The notes beneath the pieces were generated by a model. That model was given only the letters and a program-made list of their open reading frames with translations. It ran no database searches and was not told where the DNA came from. 64,000 nt of DNA. It comes from Alistipes sp. Zagget8. GTDB taxonomy: Bacteria > Bacteroidota > Bacteroidia > Bacteroidales > Rikenellaceae. Numbering within the stretch: position 1 is the stretch's first letter; each line of letters begins with the position of its first letter. The stretch lies in assembly GCA_001941065.1 (NCBI GenBank), contig MSHJ01000011.1:1-64000 (forward strand), in the 5' to 3' direction. Shown here in pieces: positions 34,492-42,374 of this stretch. Position numbers and translations under genes: made by a program.

Positions 34492-35754
34492 ATGAAAAAC
34501 AAAGATATTTTCACCTTCCGCGATGCGGAGAAGCAGGCGGGTCCGGTCGCCTTCTCGACGATGCTCAAGCCCGCTGGTTCGGCGTGCAACCTCGACTGCC
34601 ACTACTGCTACTACCTGGACAAGGCCGTGCAGTACGGCGGCAAACAGGCCGTGATGAGCGACGAGCTGCTGGAACTTTACGTGAAACAGTATATCGAGGC
34701 CAACGACGTCGACATGGTGCAGTTCTGCTGGCACGGCGGCGAGCCGCTGCTGCTGGGTGTGGATTTCTACCGCAAGGCGATGGCCCTTCAGCAGAAATAC
34801 GCCGACGGCAAACGGATCGAGAACACGCTCCAGACCAACGGCACGCTGGTCGACGAGGCGTGGTGCGACCTTTTCGCCGGGAATAATTTCCTGGTGGGCA
34901 TTTCGCTCGACGGGCCGCAGGACATCCACGATACGTTCCGCCTGACGAAGGGCGGCCAGCCGACCTTCGAGCGCGTGATGCGGACGATCGGCCTGTTCCA
35001 GCGCAGCGGCGTGGAGTACAACACGCTGAGCGTGGTGAACCGGCTGTGCGAGGGCCGCGGGGGCGAGATCTACCGCTTCTTCCGCGACACGGTGCACAGC
35101 AAATACATGCAGTTCCTGCCCGCCGTGGAGCACGTCGTCGATAAACCGGGCTTCCACCGTCCGCTGATCGTCTCGCCCGATCGCGAGGGGGCGCGGCTGG
35201 CCGAATGGTCGGTCACGGCCGAAGGCTACGGGCAGTTCCTGTGCGATGTCTTCGACGAATGGGTCGTGAGCGACGTGGGCCGCTGTTATGTACAGATGTT
35301 CGACGCCACGCTGGCCCAATGGTGCGGCGTGCAGCCGGGCGTCTGCTCGATGGGCGAGACGTGCGGCGACGCGCTGGTCGTGGAGCACAACGGCGACGTC
35401 TATTCGTGCGACCACTTTGTGTATCCCGAACACAAGCTGGGTAACATTGCCGAAACGCCGCTGGCGGAGATTTACCGTTCGCGCAAACGGGTGGATTTCG
35501 GACTGGCCAAGCGCAATGCGCTGCCTGCGGAGTGCCTGCGGTGCAAATATTACTTTGCCTGCCGGGGCGAGTGCCCGAAGCACCGCTTCGAGACGGGGTC
35601 CGACGGCTGCCGCAAGAATTCGCTTTGCGCGGGCCTGTATCGTTATTTCCGGCATGCGGAGCCTTATATGGACTATATGCGCGAACTGCTTTCGAAACAG
35701 CAGGCCCCGGCGTGGGTCGTGCCGTTCGCCCGCAAGCGCATGGGGCTGATGTGA
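34492..35754 (+). CDS. Radical SAM/SPASM enzyme, anaerobic sulfatase-maturase type (anSME)
   Basis: 420 aa. CNLDCHYCYYLD supplies the CX3CX2C iron-sulfur motif at Cys32, Cys36 and Cys39. The C-terminal SPASM region carries the extra clusters: CSMGETCGDALVVEHNGDVYSCDHFVYPE, then CLRCKYYFACRGECPKHR and GCRKNSLCAG. This set is typical of anSMEs, which convert an active-site Cys or Ser of sulfatases to formylglycine. The ATG at 34492 follows a -7 box; an upstream in-frame ATG lies before the promoter and is rejected. No sulfatase gene is in the window, so its substrate is encoded elsewhere. Confidence 0.92.
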   Translation: MKNKDIFTFRDAEKQAGPVAFSTMLKPAGSACNLDCHYCYYLDKAVQYGGKQAVMSDELLELYVKQYIEANDVDMVQFCWHGGEPLLLGVDFYRKAMALQQKYADGKRIENTLQTNGTLVDEAWCDLFAGNNFLVGISLDGPQDIHDTFRLTKGGQPTFERVMRTIGLFQRSGVEYNTLSVVNRLCEGRGGEIYRFFRDTVHSKYMQFLPAVEHVVDKPGFHRPLIVSPDREGARLAEWSVTAEGYGQFLCDVFDEWVVSDVGRCYVQMFDATLAQWCGVQPGVCSMGETCGDALVVEHNGDVYSCDHFVYPEHKLGNIAETPLAEIYRSRKRVDFGLAKRNALPAECLRCKYYFACRGECPKHRFETGSDGCRKNSLCAGLYRYFRHAEPYMDYMRELLSKQQAPAWVVPFARKRMGLM

Positions 35755-35776
35755 AAACGTGACGATCCGGATTGGT

Positions 35777-35804
35777 AAACAGGGCCTGCGGGCCCTGTTT
35801 TTTT
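35777..35804 (+). terminator. Intrinsic terminator after the anSME gene
   Basis: AAACAGGGCC / GGCCCTGTTT 10-bp stem with a 4-nt loop, followed by TTTTG. Confidence 0.9.
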
Positions 35805-36270
35805 GTGCTTTGCCCGAGAATAATTAAATTTTTTTAGTTTTATTTCGGCGTTGTTTAACGATTAACTGACAGCGTTTTAACAGCCGGAAGGGTCCTCCTG
35901 CCGGTCCTGTTCCGGGTCGGGGCGGTGCAGTCAAAGCGGTGATTTCCCGTTTTAACTATGATGCTGTACACAGAAAATATCAAATTATTTCCCTTTATTC
36001 TCCAAGCGTTCATCGTTTCCTATTACCGCCTGCTGGATGACGTTCCCTTGTTGCAGCACTCTCTTTAACAGGACGTCATTATTCACTTTTGAGGCCGTAG
36101 CGCCGGCTTTGTCTGCGTCATAACCAAAGCTAACATTTCAGGCACCATACGCAAAACGTGCCCGGGCGTCTCCGCATCCCTGCGGACCGCCGGCCGAAGC
36201 ATACCCGTACAGACCGTCCGGGACCGCACTTATCATGCAAGTTTCGTAGCGCTTAATTCATTGTCTTTTA

Positions 36271-36278
36271 TATCTTTG
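36271..36278 (+). promoter_or_regulatory. Primary-sigma -7 box (TATCTTTG) upstream of the ECF sigma gene
   Basis: Exact TAnnTTTG match. Start would fall near 36285, giving a leader of about 140 nt and basal sigma-factor expression. Confidence 0.5.
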
Positions 36279-36380
36279 TGCGCGTTCAACGCCACTTGTT
36301 GCGTAAGTGCCGTCGCCGGATGTCTGCGGGTACGGCCGCCCCCGTCATGTCCTGACCGATCATTTTTCTCACTTTTTCTT

Positions 36381-36406
36381 GGGACAAAACGTCCCGGTTC
36401 ATCTCT
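36381..36406 (+). promoter_or_regulatory. Putative ECF-sigma promoter 1 (autoregulation)
   Basis: GGGAC (36381-36385), 16-nt spacer, TCTCT (36402-36406), starting about 13 nt before the sigma ATG. The same bipartite motif, with 13 identical bases around the -35 part and TCTCT at the same offset, recurs at 38892-38917. Confidence 0.65.
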
Positions 36407-36424
36407 ACACTAATAGAAGACAAT

Positions 36425-36985
36425 ATGGATCATCACTTTTGGAATTTGATCCGCGAGGGCGATGAGCACGCCTTCAGGACACTATACAATCTGTATGAGA
36501 ACAGATTATTTCGGTATGGAATGGGAATCGCGTATGACGAAGAGCTGATAAACCATGCCATTCAGACGTTGTTTACCTATCTCTTCGAGCGGCGGAAACA
36601 CATTTCCGTGCCCGTGTCGCCGTTCGCCTATCTGGCCAGTTCCCTGCGCCGGCTCGTGCTGAAAGAGGTCGGAAAACGGCGCAACGACTGTCTGTCGATC
36701 GACGACGTGCAGGTTTCGGGTTATGATTTCGACCTGGAGATCGACGCCGAGGCCACGATGGTCCGGGCGGAGTGTACCGAGGAGACGATACGGGCCCTGC
36801 AGGACGCCCTGAACGGACTTACAAATATGCAGCGGGAGATTATATACCTGAAATATTACGAAGGACTGGACAACAAGAGCATTTCCGAAATCACGGGATA
36901 TGCCGACAAGACGATCCGCAACGTGGCTTCCACGGCGCTTTCCCGCTTACGGAAAGACAAGATGCTGGGCCAGGCCTACGGATGA
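36425..36985 (+). CDS. ECF-type RNA polymerase sigma-70 factor
   Basis: 186 aa. Region 2 is FWNLIREGDEHAFRTLYNLYENRLFRYG and region 4 is LTNMQREIIYLKYYEGLDNKSISEITGYADKTIRN, matching Bacteroidetes ECF sigma factors of the FecI/SigW-like group. It directs RNA polymerase to a small regulon. The next gene encodes its FecR-type anti-sigma factor, and the operon continues into an STN-domain protein and fimbrial genes. A matching ECF promoter precedes the gene itself, suggesting a positive feedback loop. Confidence 0.93.
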   Translation: MDHHFWNLIREGDEHAFRTLYNLYENRLFRYGMGIAYDEELINHAIQTLFTYLFERRKHISVPVSPFAYLASSLRRLVLKEVGKRRNDCLSIDDVQVSGYDFDLEIDAEATMVRAECTEETIRALQDALNGLTNMQREIIYLKYYEGLDNKSISEITGYADKTIRNVASTALSRLRKDKMLGQAYG

Positions 36986-37022
36986 TCGTTTCGGATGGTT
37001 TTTAATGGGCGTTGAATATAAT

Positions 37023-37028
37023 AGGAGG
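37023..37028 (+). promoter_or_regulatory. Unusually strong Shine-Dalgarno site of the fecR gene
   Basis: AGGAGG with a 7-nt spacer to the ATG at 37036. Strong SD sites are uncommon in Bacteroidetes; this one decides the start against the upstream ATG at 37012. Confidence 0.7.
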
Positions 37029-37035
37029 AAAAAAG

Positions 37036-37833
37036 ATGGAGCAAACTGATATGGACGACCTGTTGTCGAAAATGGTATTGAAGACTCCGATCAATAAACA
37101 CATGGAGGAGATCGGCGAGATTCTGGCCCGCAAACGTGCCGCCAGCCGCCGCAGCGAGGCTTTCCGCCACCGGCTGATACAGTGGAGCGTGGCGGCTTCC
37201 ATCGTCGTGATAACGGTGGTGAGCAGCCTGATCCACTTTTCGGAGACCGATTTCGAAAGCAGCGGACAGGAGATGGTCCACCTGCTGCCCGACAACTCTG
37301 AAGTCATCGTCATGCCCGATTCCAGGGTGTCGTACAACCGTTTCACCTGGCTTTTCAACCGTCGTGTCACGCTCGAGGGCGAGGCCGTGTTCTCCGTCAC
37401 GCACGGACCCCGCTTCAGCGTGGGGACCCGTTCGGGCGAGGTCGTCGTTCTGGGAACGCGCTTCCGGGTGAAGCAGCAGGAGTACGACCTGCTGGTCGTG
37501 TGCTACGAAGGATCGGTGCGGGTCGTCGTTCCGGTCGGGGAACTGGTGCTGCAGCCCGGCCAGAAGGTCCTCTACGATTCGGCCGGCGTCCGGCTGTCGG
37601 ACATCGCCGAGCCGCTGCCGTCCGTCCTGTCGTTCAACGCCGTGCCGCTCGAGGAGGTCATCCGGAGCATCGAGGAGATTTTCGGCGTCTCCGTGACCGG
37701 GCAGGAGCCCTATGAAGCCATCGTATTCACCGGGTTCATCACCACCTCCGACCTGGACGAGACGCTGGAGGCCGTTTTCCGGGCCTGCGGCATTCCTTAC
37801 GAGGTCTCCGGCAATGAAATATCGCTGAAATGA
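37036..37833 (+). CDS. FecR-family anti-sigma factor
   Basis: 265 codons with stop. A cytoplasmic N-terminal segment of about 45 residues should hold the sigma factor. One membrane helix (WSVAASIVVITVVSSLIHF) is followed by the periplasmic FecR domain (LPDNSEVIVMPDSRVSYNRF, LEGEAVFSVTHG, VLGTRFRVKQ) and a C-terminal DUF4974 domain (VPLEEVIRSIEEIFGVSVTG, IVFTGFITTSDLDETLEAVF). Such proteins release or activate the sigma factor when an outer-membrane transducer touches them through an STN domain. The stop overlaps the next start as ATGA, so it is translationally coupled to the STN-DUF3575 gene. Confidence 0.93.
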   Translation: MEQTDMDDLLSKMVLKTPINKHMEEIGEILARKRAASRRSEAFRHRLIQWSVAASIVVITVVSSLIHFSETDFESSGQEMVHLLPDNSEVIVMPDSRVSYNRFTWLFNRRVTLEGEAVFSVTHGPRFSVGTRSGEVVVLGTRFRVKQQEYDLLVVCYEGSVRVVVPVGELVLQPGQKVLYDSAGVRLSDIAEPLPSVLSFNAVPLEEVIRSIEEIFGVSVTGQEPYEAIVFTGFITTSDLDETLEAVFRACGIPYEVSGNEISLK

Positions 37834-38849
37834 TGGGACGCCTGCTGTGTACGCTTGCGTTCGTGTTCGTTTCGTCCGTACCGGGGTCCGTTCTTTCGGC
37901 CCGGCCTGCGAACCTCACGCGCCTGCTGGAACGTCTTTCGGTCGAACGAAGCGTCCGTATCGCCTTCAGCCATGTGCTGACCAATCCCGTCGTCGTGCGG
38001 GATTCCTCGTCGGCGGGCAACGTCCCCACCGTGTTGAAGCGGTGGCTCGAAGGGACGGATTTGCAGTTCAAACATTTGGGGGACAACTACTACATCTATA
38101 AAGAACCCCGGCGGGACACGCTGCCGGAGGTCCCGGCTGCGCCTGTTTCCAGGCCTGTCCCGTTGCCGGTTGCCGAGCCGGTCCCGCAGCCTGTGCAGCG
38201 GCCGTTTTACGAACCGCTCCTGACAGCCTTCGTGCCGCTGCCGGTTCCGCAATCCGCCCCTCGGACTGTCCGGTTGGACCCGGTTCCGATATTTCGTCCG
38301 GCGGTCGGCCTGCCGATGTCCGGAAGCGGGTACCGGCCTGCATGGGCCGTCAAGACCAACCTGCTTTACGATGCGACCTCGACGCTGAACCTAAGCGTGG
38401 AGTTCGGCCTGGGCCGCCGATGGACGCTGGACGTTTCGGGGAACTACAATCCGTGGACCTTTTCGGAAAACCGGAAGATGAAACACTGGCTCGTGCAGCC
38501 GGAGGTCCGCTGGTGGAGTTGCACCCGTTTTTCGGGGCATTTCGCGGGTTTTCATGCGCTCGGCGGCGGATACAACTGGGGCGGGATGCTGCCGTGGGGC
38601 ATCCGTCCGGGCGGGGAAATCCGCAGCCATCGCTATCAGGGCTGGCTGGCCGGCGCAGGCGTCAGCTACGGCTACCACTGGGTGCTGGGCAACCGCTGGG
38701 GCCTCGAGGCGACGGTGGGCGTCGGCTACGCTTATTTCGACTACGACAAATACCCGTGCGCGAAATGCGGCCGGAAAACAGGCAGCGCTACCGAACATTA
38801 TTTCGGTCCCACCAAAGCGGGCATCACCCTGATATTCATGATCAAATAA
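37830..38849 (+). CDS. STN-domain/DUF3575 fusion, putative outer-membrane signal transducer
   Basis: 339 aa. After a signal peptide (ending near VLSARPAN), residues 28-90 read as a secretin/TonB short N-terminal (STN) domain (LTRLLERLSVERSVRIAFSH to DLQFKHLGDNYYIYK). A Pro-Val-rich linker of about 70 residues follows. The C-terminal 167 residues are DUF3575 (AVKTNLLYDATSTLNLSVEFG to GPTKAGITLIFMIK), a predicted outer-membrane beta-structure common in fimbrial operons. In classical systems the STN domain sits on a TonB receptor and signals to FecR. Here it is fused to DUF3575 directly after fecR (ATGA overlap), so I infer a receptor-independent signalling role linked to the fimbria. Confidence 0.88.
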   Translation: MMGRLLCTLAFVFVSSVPGSVLSARPANLTRLLERLSVERSVRIAFSHVLTNPVVVRDSSSAGNVPTVLKRWLEGTDLQFKHLGDNYYIYKEPRRDTLPEVPAAPVSRPVPLPVAEPVPQPVQRPFYEPLLTAFVPLPVPQSAPRTVRLDPVPIFRPAVGLPMSGSGYRPAWAVKTNLLYDATSTLNLSVEFGLGRRWTLDVSGNYNPWTFSENRKMKHWLVQPEVRWWSCTRFSGHFAGFHALGGGYNWGGMLPWGIRPGGEIRSHRYQGWLAGAGVSYGYHWVLGNRWGLEATVGVGYAYFDYDKYPCAKCGRKTGSATEHYFGPTKAGITLIFMIK

Positions 38850-38891
38850 ACTTTCGGCCCGGCCGGGACCGAAAATAGTCGGAAAATCCTT

Positions 38892-38917
38892 GGGACAAAA
38901 CTGCGCTCCGGGTCTCT
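38892..38917 (+). promoter_or_regulatory. Putative ECF-sigma promoter 2 (fimbrial operon)
   Basis: GGGAC (38892-38896), 16-nt spacer, TCTCT (38913-38917), within the same CTTGGGACAAAAC context as promoter 1. It lies in the 160-nt gap before the second DUF3575 gene, leaving a leader of about 86 nt. Confidence 0.65.
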
Positions 38918-39009
38918 TTGTTTATGGAGCGACTTTTCCGGAAGACGGGTTTCCGTAGCGTGCGTTCGCACGTGGGATAGAAGACGCAGTAAAACAATAC
39001 GAGAAAACA

Positions 39010-39585
39010 ATGAGAAAAGCTTTGATACTGCTCCTCGTGACGGTATGTTTCGGCTGTTACGGGTCGTATGCTCAGCAGGCGGCGGTCAAAACCAACCTGC
39101 TTTACGATGCGACCTCGACGCTGAACCTGGGCGTGGAATTCGGCCTGGGCCGCCGGTGGACGCTGGACGTCTCGGGGAACTACAATCCGTGGACCTTTTC
39201 GGAAAACCGCAAGATGAAACACTGGCTCGTGCAGCCGGAGGTCCGCTGGTGGAGCTGCACCCGTTTTTCGGGGCATTTCGTGGGTCTCCACGCCCACGGC
39301 GGCGGATATAACTGGGGCGGGATGCTGCCGTGGGGAATCCGCCCGGGAGCCGCCGTCCGCAATCACCGCTACGAAGGGTGGCTCGCCGGCGCGGGCGTCA
39401 GCTACGGCTACCATTGGGTGCTGGGCAACCGCTGGGGGCTCGAGGCGACGGTCGGCGTGGGTTATGCCTACCTCGATTACGACAAATACCCGTGTGCGAA
39501 ATGCGGCCGGAAGATCGGCAGCGCCACCGAACACTATTTCGGTCCCACCAAAGCGGGCATCACCCTGATATTCATGATCAAATAA
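39010..39585 (+). CDS. DUF3575-domain outer-membrane protein
   Basis: 191 aa. The signal peptide ends at GSYAQQ, then DUF3575 fills the rest. The mature domain differs from the C-terminus of the preceding STN fusion at only about 11 of 167 residues, so one is a recent duplicate of the other without the STN domain and linker. DUF3575 proteins are found in Bacteroidales fimbrial gene clusters; a role in assembly or anchoring is inferred. It is the first gene after the second ECF-type promoter and is followed after 16 nt by the DUF3868 gene. Confidence 0.88.
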   Translation: MRKALILLLVTVCFGCYGSYAQQAAVKTNLLYDATSTLNLGVEFGLGRRWTLDVSGNYNPWTFSENRKMKHWLVQPEVRWWSCTRFSGHFVGLHAHGGGYNWGGMLPWGIRPGAAVRNHRYEGWLAGAGVSYGYHWVLGNRWGLEATVGVGYAYLDYDKYPCAKCGRKIGSATEHYFGPTKAGITLIFMIK

Positions 39586-39601
39586 TTTGGACCTCCCGAC
39601 T

Positions 39602-41134
39602 ATGAAAAAAATACGCATGATCTTGTTGGCGGCTTGTCCGGCGCTGGTCTGTCCGGTTTCGGGCAGTATGGCCCAGGTGCGGCAGGGCAGTGTCACCGTG
39701 CAGGTGAACGAACTCGCCCAGCGGGGCGATTCGCTGTACGTCGATATGGCCGTGACGACCGAAGGACGCAACGTCCCCGCGCGGATGAGCGCGGATTTCA
39801 CCCCGGTGCTCGTCTCCGGCGAACGTTCGCTGGCCCTGCCTGCCGTTTCGCTCATGGGGCGCAGCAGCTACAAGAACCACCGCCGCGCGTTGGCGCTGAT
39901 GAGCGCCAGGGAGCGCAGCGCCTATGAAAAATCTGCCCCTTATTACGTCGTGCCCGATTACAAGGGCGGCAGCCGGATGGATTACCGGCTGGTGCTGCCT
40001 TACGAGGCGTGGATGTCTTCGGCGCGGCTGAACCTGCAGCGGGACGACTGCGGCTGCGGAAAATCCAGCGTTACGGATGTGCGCCTGCTGGCCGGTAAAG
40101 TGGCGCTGGAGGAGGTGATCGTCATCGAACGCTACCGCATCGAGCCCCGTCTGGCCTATATCCGTCCCGAGGCCGAGGCGGTGAAGAGCCGCGCCGAGCA
40201 GGGCGAGTCGTTCCTCGATTTCGCCGTCGGGAAAACGGCCATCAACCCCGAATTCGGCCGCAACGCCGCGGAGCTGGAGAAAATCCGCCGGATGATCGAC
40301 CTCGTGCAGGGCGACAAAGACCTGACCGTCAAACGTATCGCCATTGTGGGATACGCCTCTCCCGAGGGTTCGCTGGCGATGAACGAACGTCTCTCCGAAG
40401 GGCGTGCGAAAGCCCTCCGGGACTATCTGCAGAGCCGTTATCCCGCGATTCCGGGGTCGCTCTACTCGATCCGTTTCGGCGGCGAGAATTGGGACGATCT
40501 CGTGAAGGTCGTTCAGACCTCCGACATGCCCGACCGGCAGGCCGTGCTCGACATCATCGACCGCTATTCGATCACCGAGGGCCGCGAGGCGAAGCTGATG
40601 GCCCTGAAGGGCGGCACTCCGTGGCGCTATATGCTCCGGGAGATGTTCCCCGCCCTGCGCAAGGTGACGGTCACGGTGGATTACAACGTGCGGAATTTCG
40701 ATGTCGAAGAGGCGAAAGCCGTGGCGAAGACCCGCCCCCAGAACCTCAGCCTGAACGAACTCTATCTGGTGGCCAACACCTACGAACCGGGTTCGGCGGA
40801 TTTCAACAGCCTGTTCGAGACCGCGGTGAGACTCTACCCCGAAAACGTGACCGCGACCGTCAATGCGGCTGTCGCGGCCCTGGAGCGGCGCGATTTCGTC
40901 GGCGCCGAAAGATACCTCCGGAGCGTGAAATCCCCGGACCGGATTCCCGAATGCGACAACGCCTGGGGCCTGCTGCTGATGCTGCGTGACCAGGATTACG
41001 ACCGTGCCGCGCCCTATTTCGAAGCCGCCCGGGCGGCGGGTCTGGAGGCCGCACAGCAGAATCTCGCCGAGATCGCACGCCTGCGGGAGAACCTCGACCG
41101 GATACGCGAAGCCGAGCTGAAAAACCGAAGATAA
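39602..41134 (+). CDS. DUF3868/OmpA-type fimbrial-operon protein
   Basis: 510 aa. A signal peptide ends near GSMAQVRQG. DUF3868 covers about residues 25-180 (VQVNELAQRGDSLYVDMAV, VLPYEAWMSSARLNL). An OmpA-like domain follows (FAVGKTAINPEFGRNAAELEKI, IAIVGYASPEGSLAMNERLSEGRAKAL), which should bind peptidoglycan. A helical TPR-like tail spans about 400-510. The ATG at 39602 starts the signal peptide; the one 15 nt earlier is less likely. It would fix the fimbrial machinery to the cell wall; that role is inferred from the domain and position. Confidence 0.9.
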   Translation: MKKIRMILLAACPALVCPVSGSMAQVRQGSVTVQVNELAQRGDSLYVDMAVTTEGRNVPARMSADFTPVLVSGERSLALPAVSLMGRSSYKNHRRALALMSARERSAYEKSAPYYVVPDYKGGSRMDYRLVLPYEAWMSSARLNLQRDDCGCGKSSVTDVRLLAGKVALEEVIVIERYRIEPRLAYIRPEAEAVKSRAEQGESFLDFAVGKTAINPEFGRNAAELEKIRRMIDLVQGDKDLTVKRIAIVGYASPEGSLAMNERLSEGRAKALRDYLQSRYPAIPGSLYSIRFGGENWDDLVKVVQTSDMPDRQAVLDIIDRYSITEGREAKLMALKGGTPWRYMLREMFPALRKVTVTVDYNVRNFDVEEAKAVAKTRPQNLSLNELYLVANTYEPGSADFNSLFETAVRLYPENVTATVNAAVAALERRDFVGAERYLRSVKSPDRIPECDNAWGLLLMLRDQDYDRAAPYFEAARAAGLEAAQQNLAEIARLRENLDRIREAELKNRR

Positions 41135-41193
41135 AGAAGATTGAGAACTCAAAATAACGAAACGCCTTATTTAATCAATAGAAATTCAAAATT

Positions 41194-42315
41194 ATGAAGA
41201 TGAAAACTTTTTTTGCTGCCTCTCTGGCGGCGCTGGCCCTGGCTGCGTGCAGCAAGGAAGCCGATTCGGGGGCTCCGGCTCCCGCCGCGAAGACCAATTT
41301 CGCAATCTCCCTCCCCGGCACGCTGGAAACCTACGGCGTCGAGAACCCGCAGGTCGGAGGCCCGATCACGCCCTATTACGACAATGTCATCGTTTACCTG
41401 GTCGATGCCGGTGATAATGCAACGGGCTATGTGTGGACCGATGCCGAAATCAAGGCAAGGCAGAAGCGTTTCGAGCAGATCGTCGAGCCGGCTGTGGTCT
41501 TGATCATTGTGAATTCGGGCGGCGTGACGATGCCGACGGGACCGCTTTCGATCACCGAACTCGAGGGCTTCATAAATACGCTGGCCGTGGCCGATCAGAA
41601 CAAGTCGGTCAAAACCCTTGCGGATACCGATGTCAAGGGTAATGCGGCGGGAGACTACCTTCCCATACAGCAGGTGGTTCTTAGCGGCGATCAGACGACC
41701 TTTACGACCGAGACTTCCGACGACGGCCACACGCTGAAGACGGCTGCCGTGAAACTCTGGTCGCTGGCGGCGCGTTTTGAGATGGGCACCGTAAAGCCGG
41801 GCACGGGTCTGGATGCGCTGACCGTTGAAGCCGTCTATTTCAACAATTTCAACAACGATTTCGGCGGTTCCTCCGTCACGGCCTATACCGAAGCCGCCTG
41901 GCCGTCGACCTACTCCCCCTCGTGGGCGACCGATGATTACAATGCGGCCGTGACTTCCGAGGACGGAACGAAGGTGTACGCTTACCAGTTGTTTGGAGGC
42001 GACCGGATTCCCCACGTCGTCTACAAGGTCAGCGGTACGGTTTCGGCCGGTTACAAACTCGCTGACGGCACGGGCGATGCGGATAACCCGACCCCCTTTA
42101 CCGGGAAATTCATCACGGTGAAAGGTTTCAAGGAAAACGGTCTCACGCTCGGTTCCATCCATGCGCACAAGATCTACAAGATGGGTCTGACCGGCGGCGG
42201 TATCGAAATCACCCCCGATAAAATCACGGATCAGCCCGAGAAGAACAAAATCGACCTGATCATGTCCGTCACGGTTGCCGACTGGTCGATCTCCAACCTT
42301 GTTCCCGAATTTTAA
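41194..42315 (+). CDS. Mfa1/FimA-type shaft fimbrillin 1 (lipoprotein precursor)
   Basis: 373 aa. The lipobox ALAACSKE puts the lipidated Cys at residue 19. A transthyretin-like fimbrillin body follows, with VIVYLVDAGDN, TTFTTETSDDGHTLKTAAVKL and a C-terminal beta strand ending VADWSISNLVPEF. Mfa1/FimA subunits polymerise by strand exchange after protease removal of the first strand, but between that strand (TNFAISLPG) and the next there is no Arg or Lys, the usual cleavage residue. About 60% similar to the next gene, and followed by a strong hairpin. Confidence 0.87.
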   Translation: MKMKTFFAASLAALALAACSKEADSGAPAPAAKTNFAISLPGTLETYGVENPQVGGPITPYYDNVIVYLVDAGDNATGYVWTDAEIKARQKRFEQIVEPAVVLIIVNSGGVTMPTGPLSITELEGFINTLAVADQNKSVKTLADTDVKGNAAGDYLPIQQVVLSGDQTTFTTETSDDGHTLKTAAVKLWSLAARFEMGTVKPGTGLDALTVEAVYFNNFNNDFGGSSVTAYTEAAWPSTYSPSWATDDYNAAVTSEDGTKVYAYQLFGGDRIPHVVYKVSGTVSAGYKLADGTGDADNPTPFTGKFITVKGFKENGLTLGSIHAHKIYKMGLTGGGIEITPDKITDQPEKNKIDLIMSVTVADWSISNLVPEF

Positions 42316-42330
42316 GTTTTACCGAATTAC

Positions 42331-42360
42331 TCCGGAAGGGGAATTCCCCTTCCGGATTTT
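42331..42360 (+). terminator. Intra-operon hairpin after shaft fimbrillin 1
   Basis: A perfect 26-nt palindrome (TCCGGAAGGGGAA / TTCCCCTTCCGGA) followed by TTTT. It probably reduces read-through and protects the 3' end of the pilin mRNA. Confidence 0.85.
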
Positions 42361-42374
42361 ACTGAAAATCAGCT

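Larger units (their letters stand above)
35805..36424. other. Long upstream region of the sigma-factor operon, no protein gene seen
   Basis: 620 nt. It contains a TATCTTTG -7 box at 36271-36278 and the ECF-type promoter at 36381-36406. A 7-bp inverted repeat (36037-36043 with 36073-36079) is weak. A 36-codon frame at 35958-36068 has no supporting signal. A regulatory RNA cannot be excluded. Confidence 0.5.

Noticed and set aside
34387..35655. Long 5' extension of the outer-membrane protein gene (minus strand), which would give a 1366-aa protein
   Set aside because: It is antisense to the radical SAM gene with its conserved Cys motifs; the true signal peptide and a -7 box place the start at 34386.
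35958..36068. 36-codon hydrophobic frame upstream of the sigma factor
   Set aside because: No Shine-Dalgarno site, promoter or recognised family; the length is expected by chance.
36037..36079. ATGACGT/ACGTCAT inverted repeat
   Set aside because: Only 7 bp with a 29-nt spacer and no T run; too weak to call an operator or terminator.
36381..36395. GGGAC-AAAAC-GTCCC palindrome in the first ECF promoter
   Set aside because: The right half is absent from the second copy of the motif, so the shared part is better explained as a promoter -35 element than as an operator.
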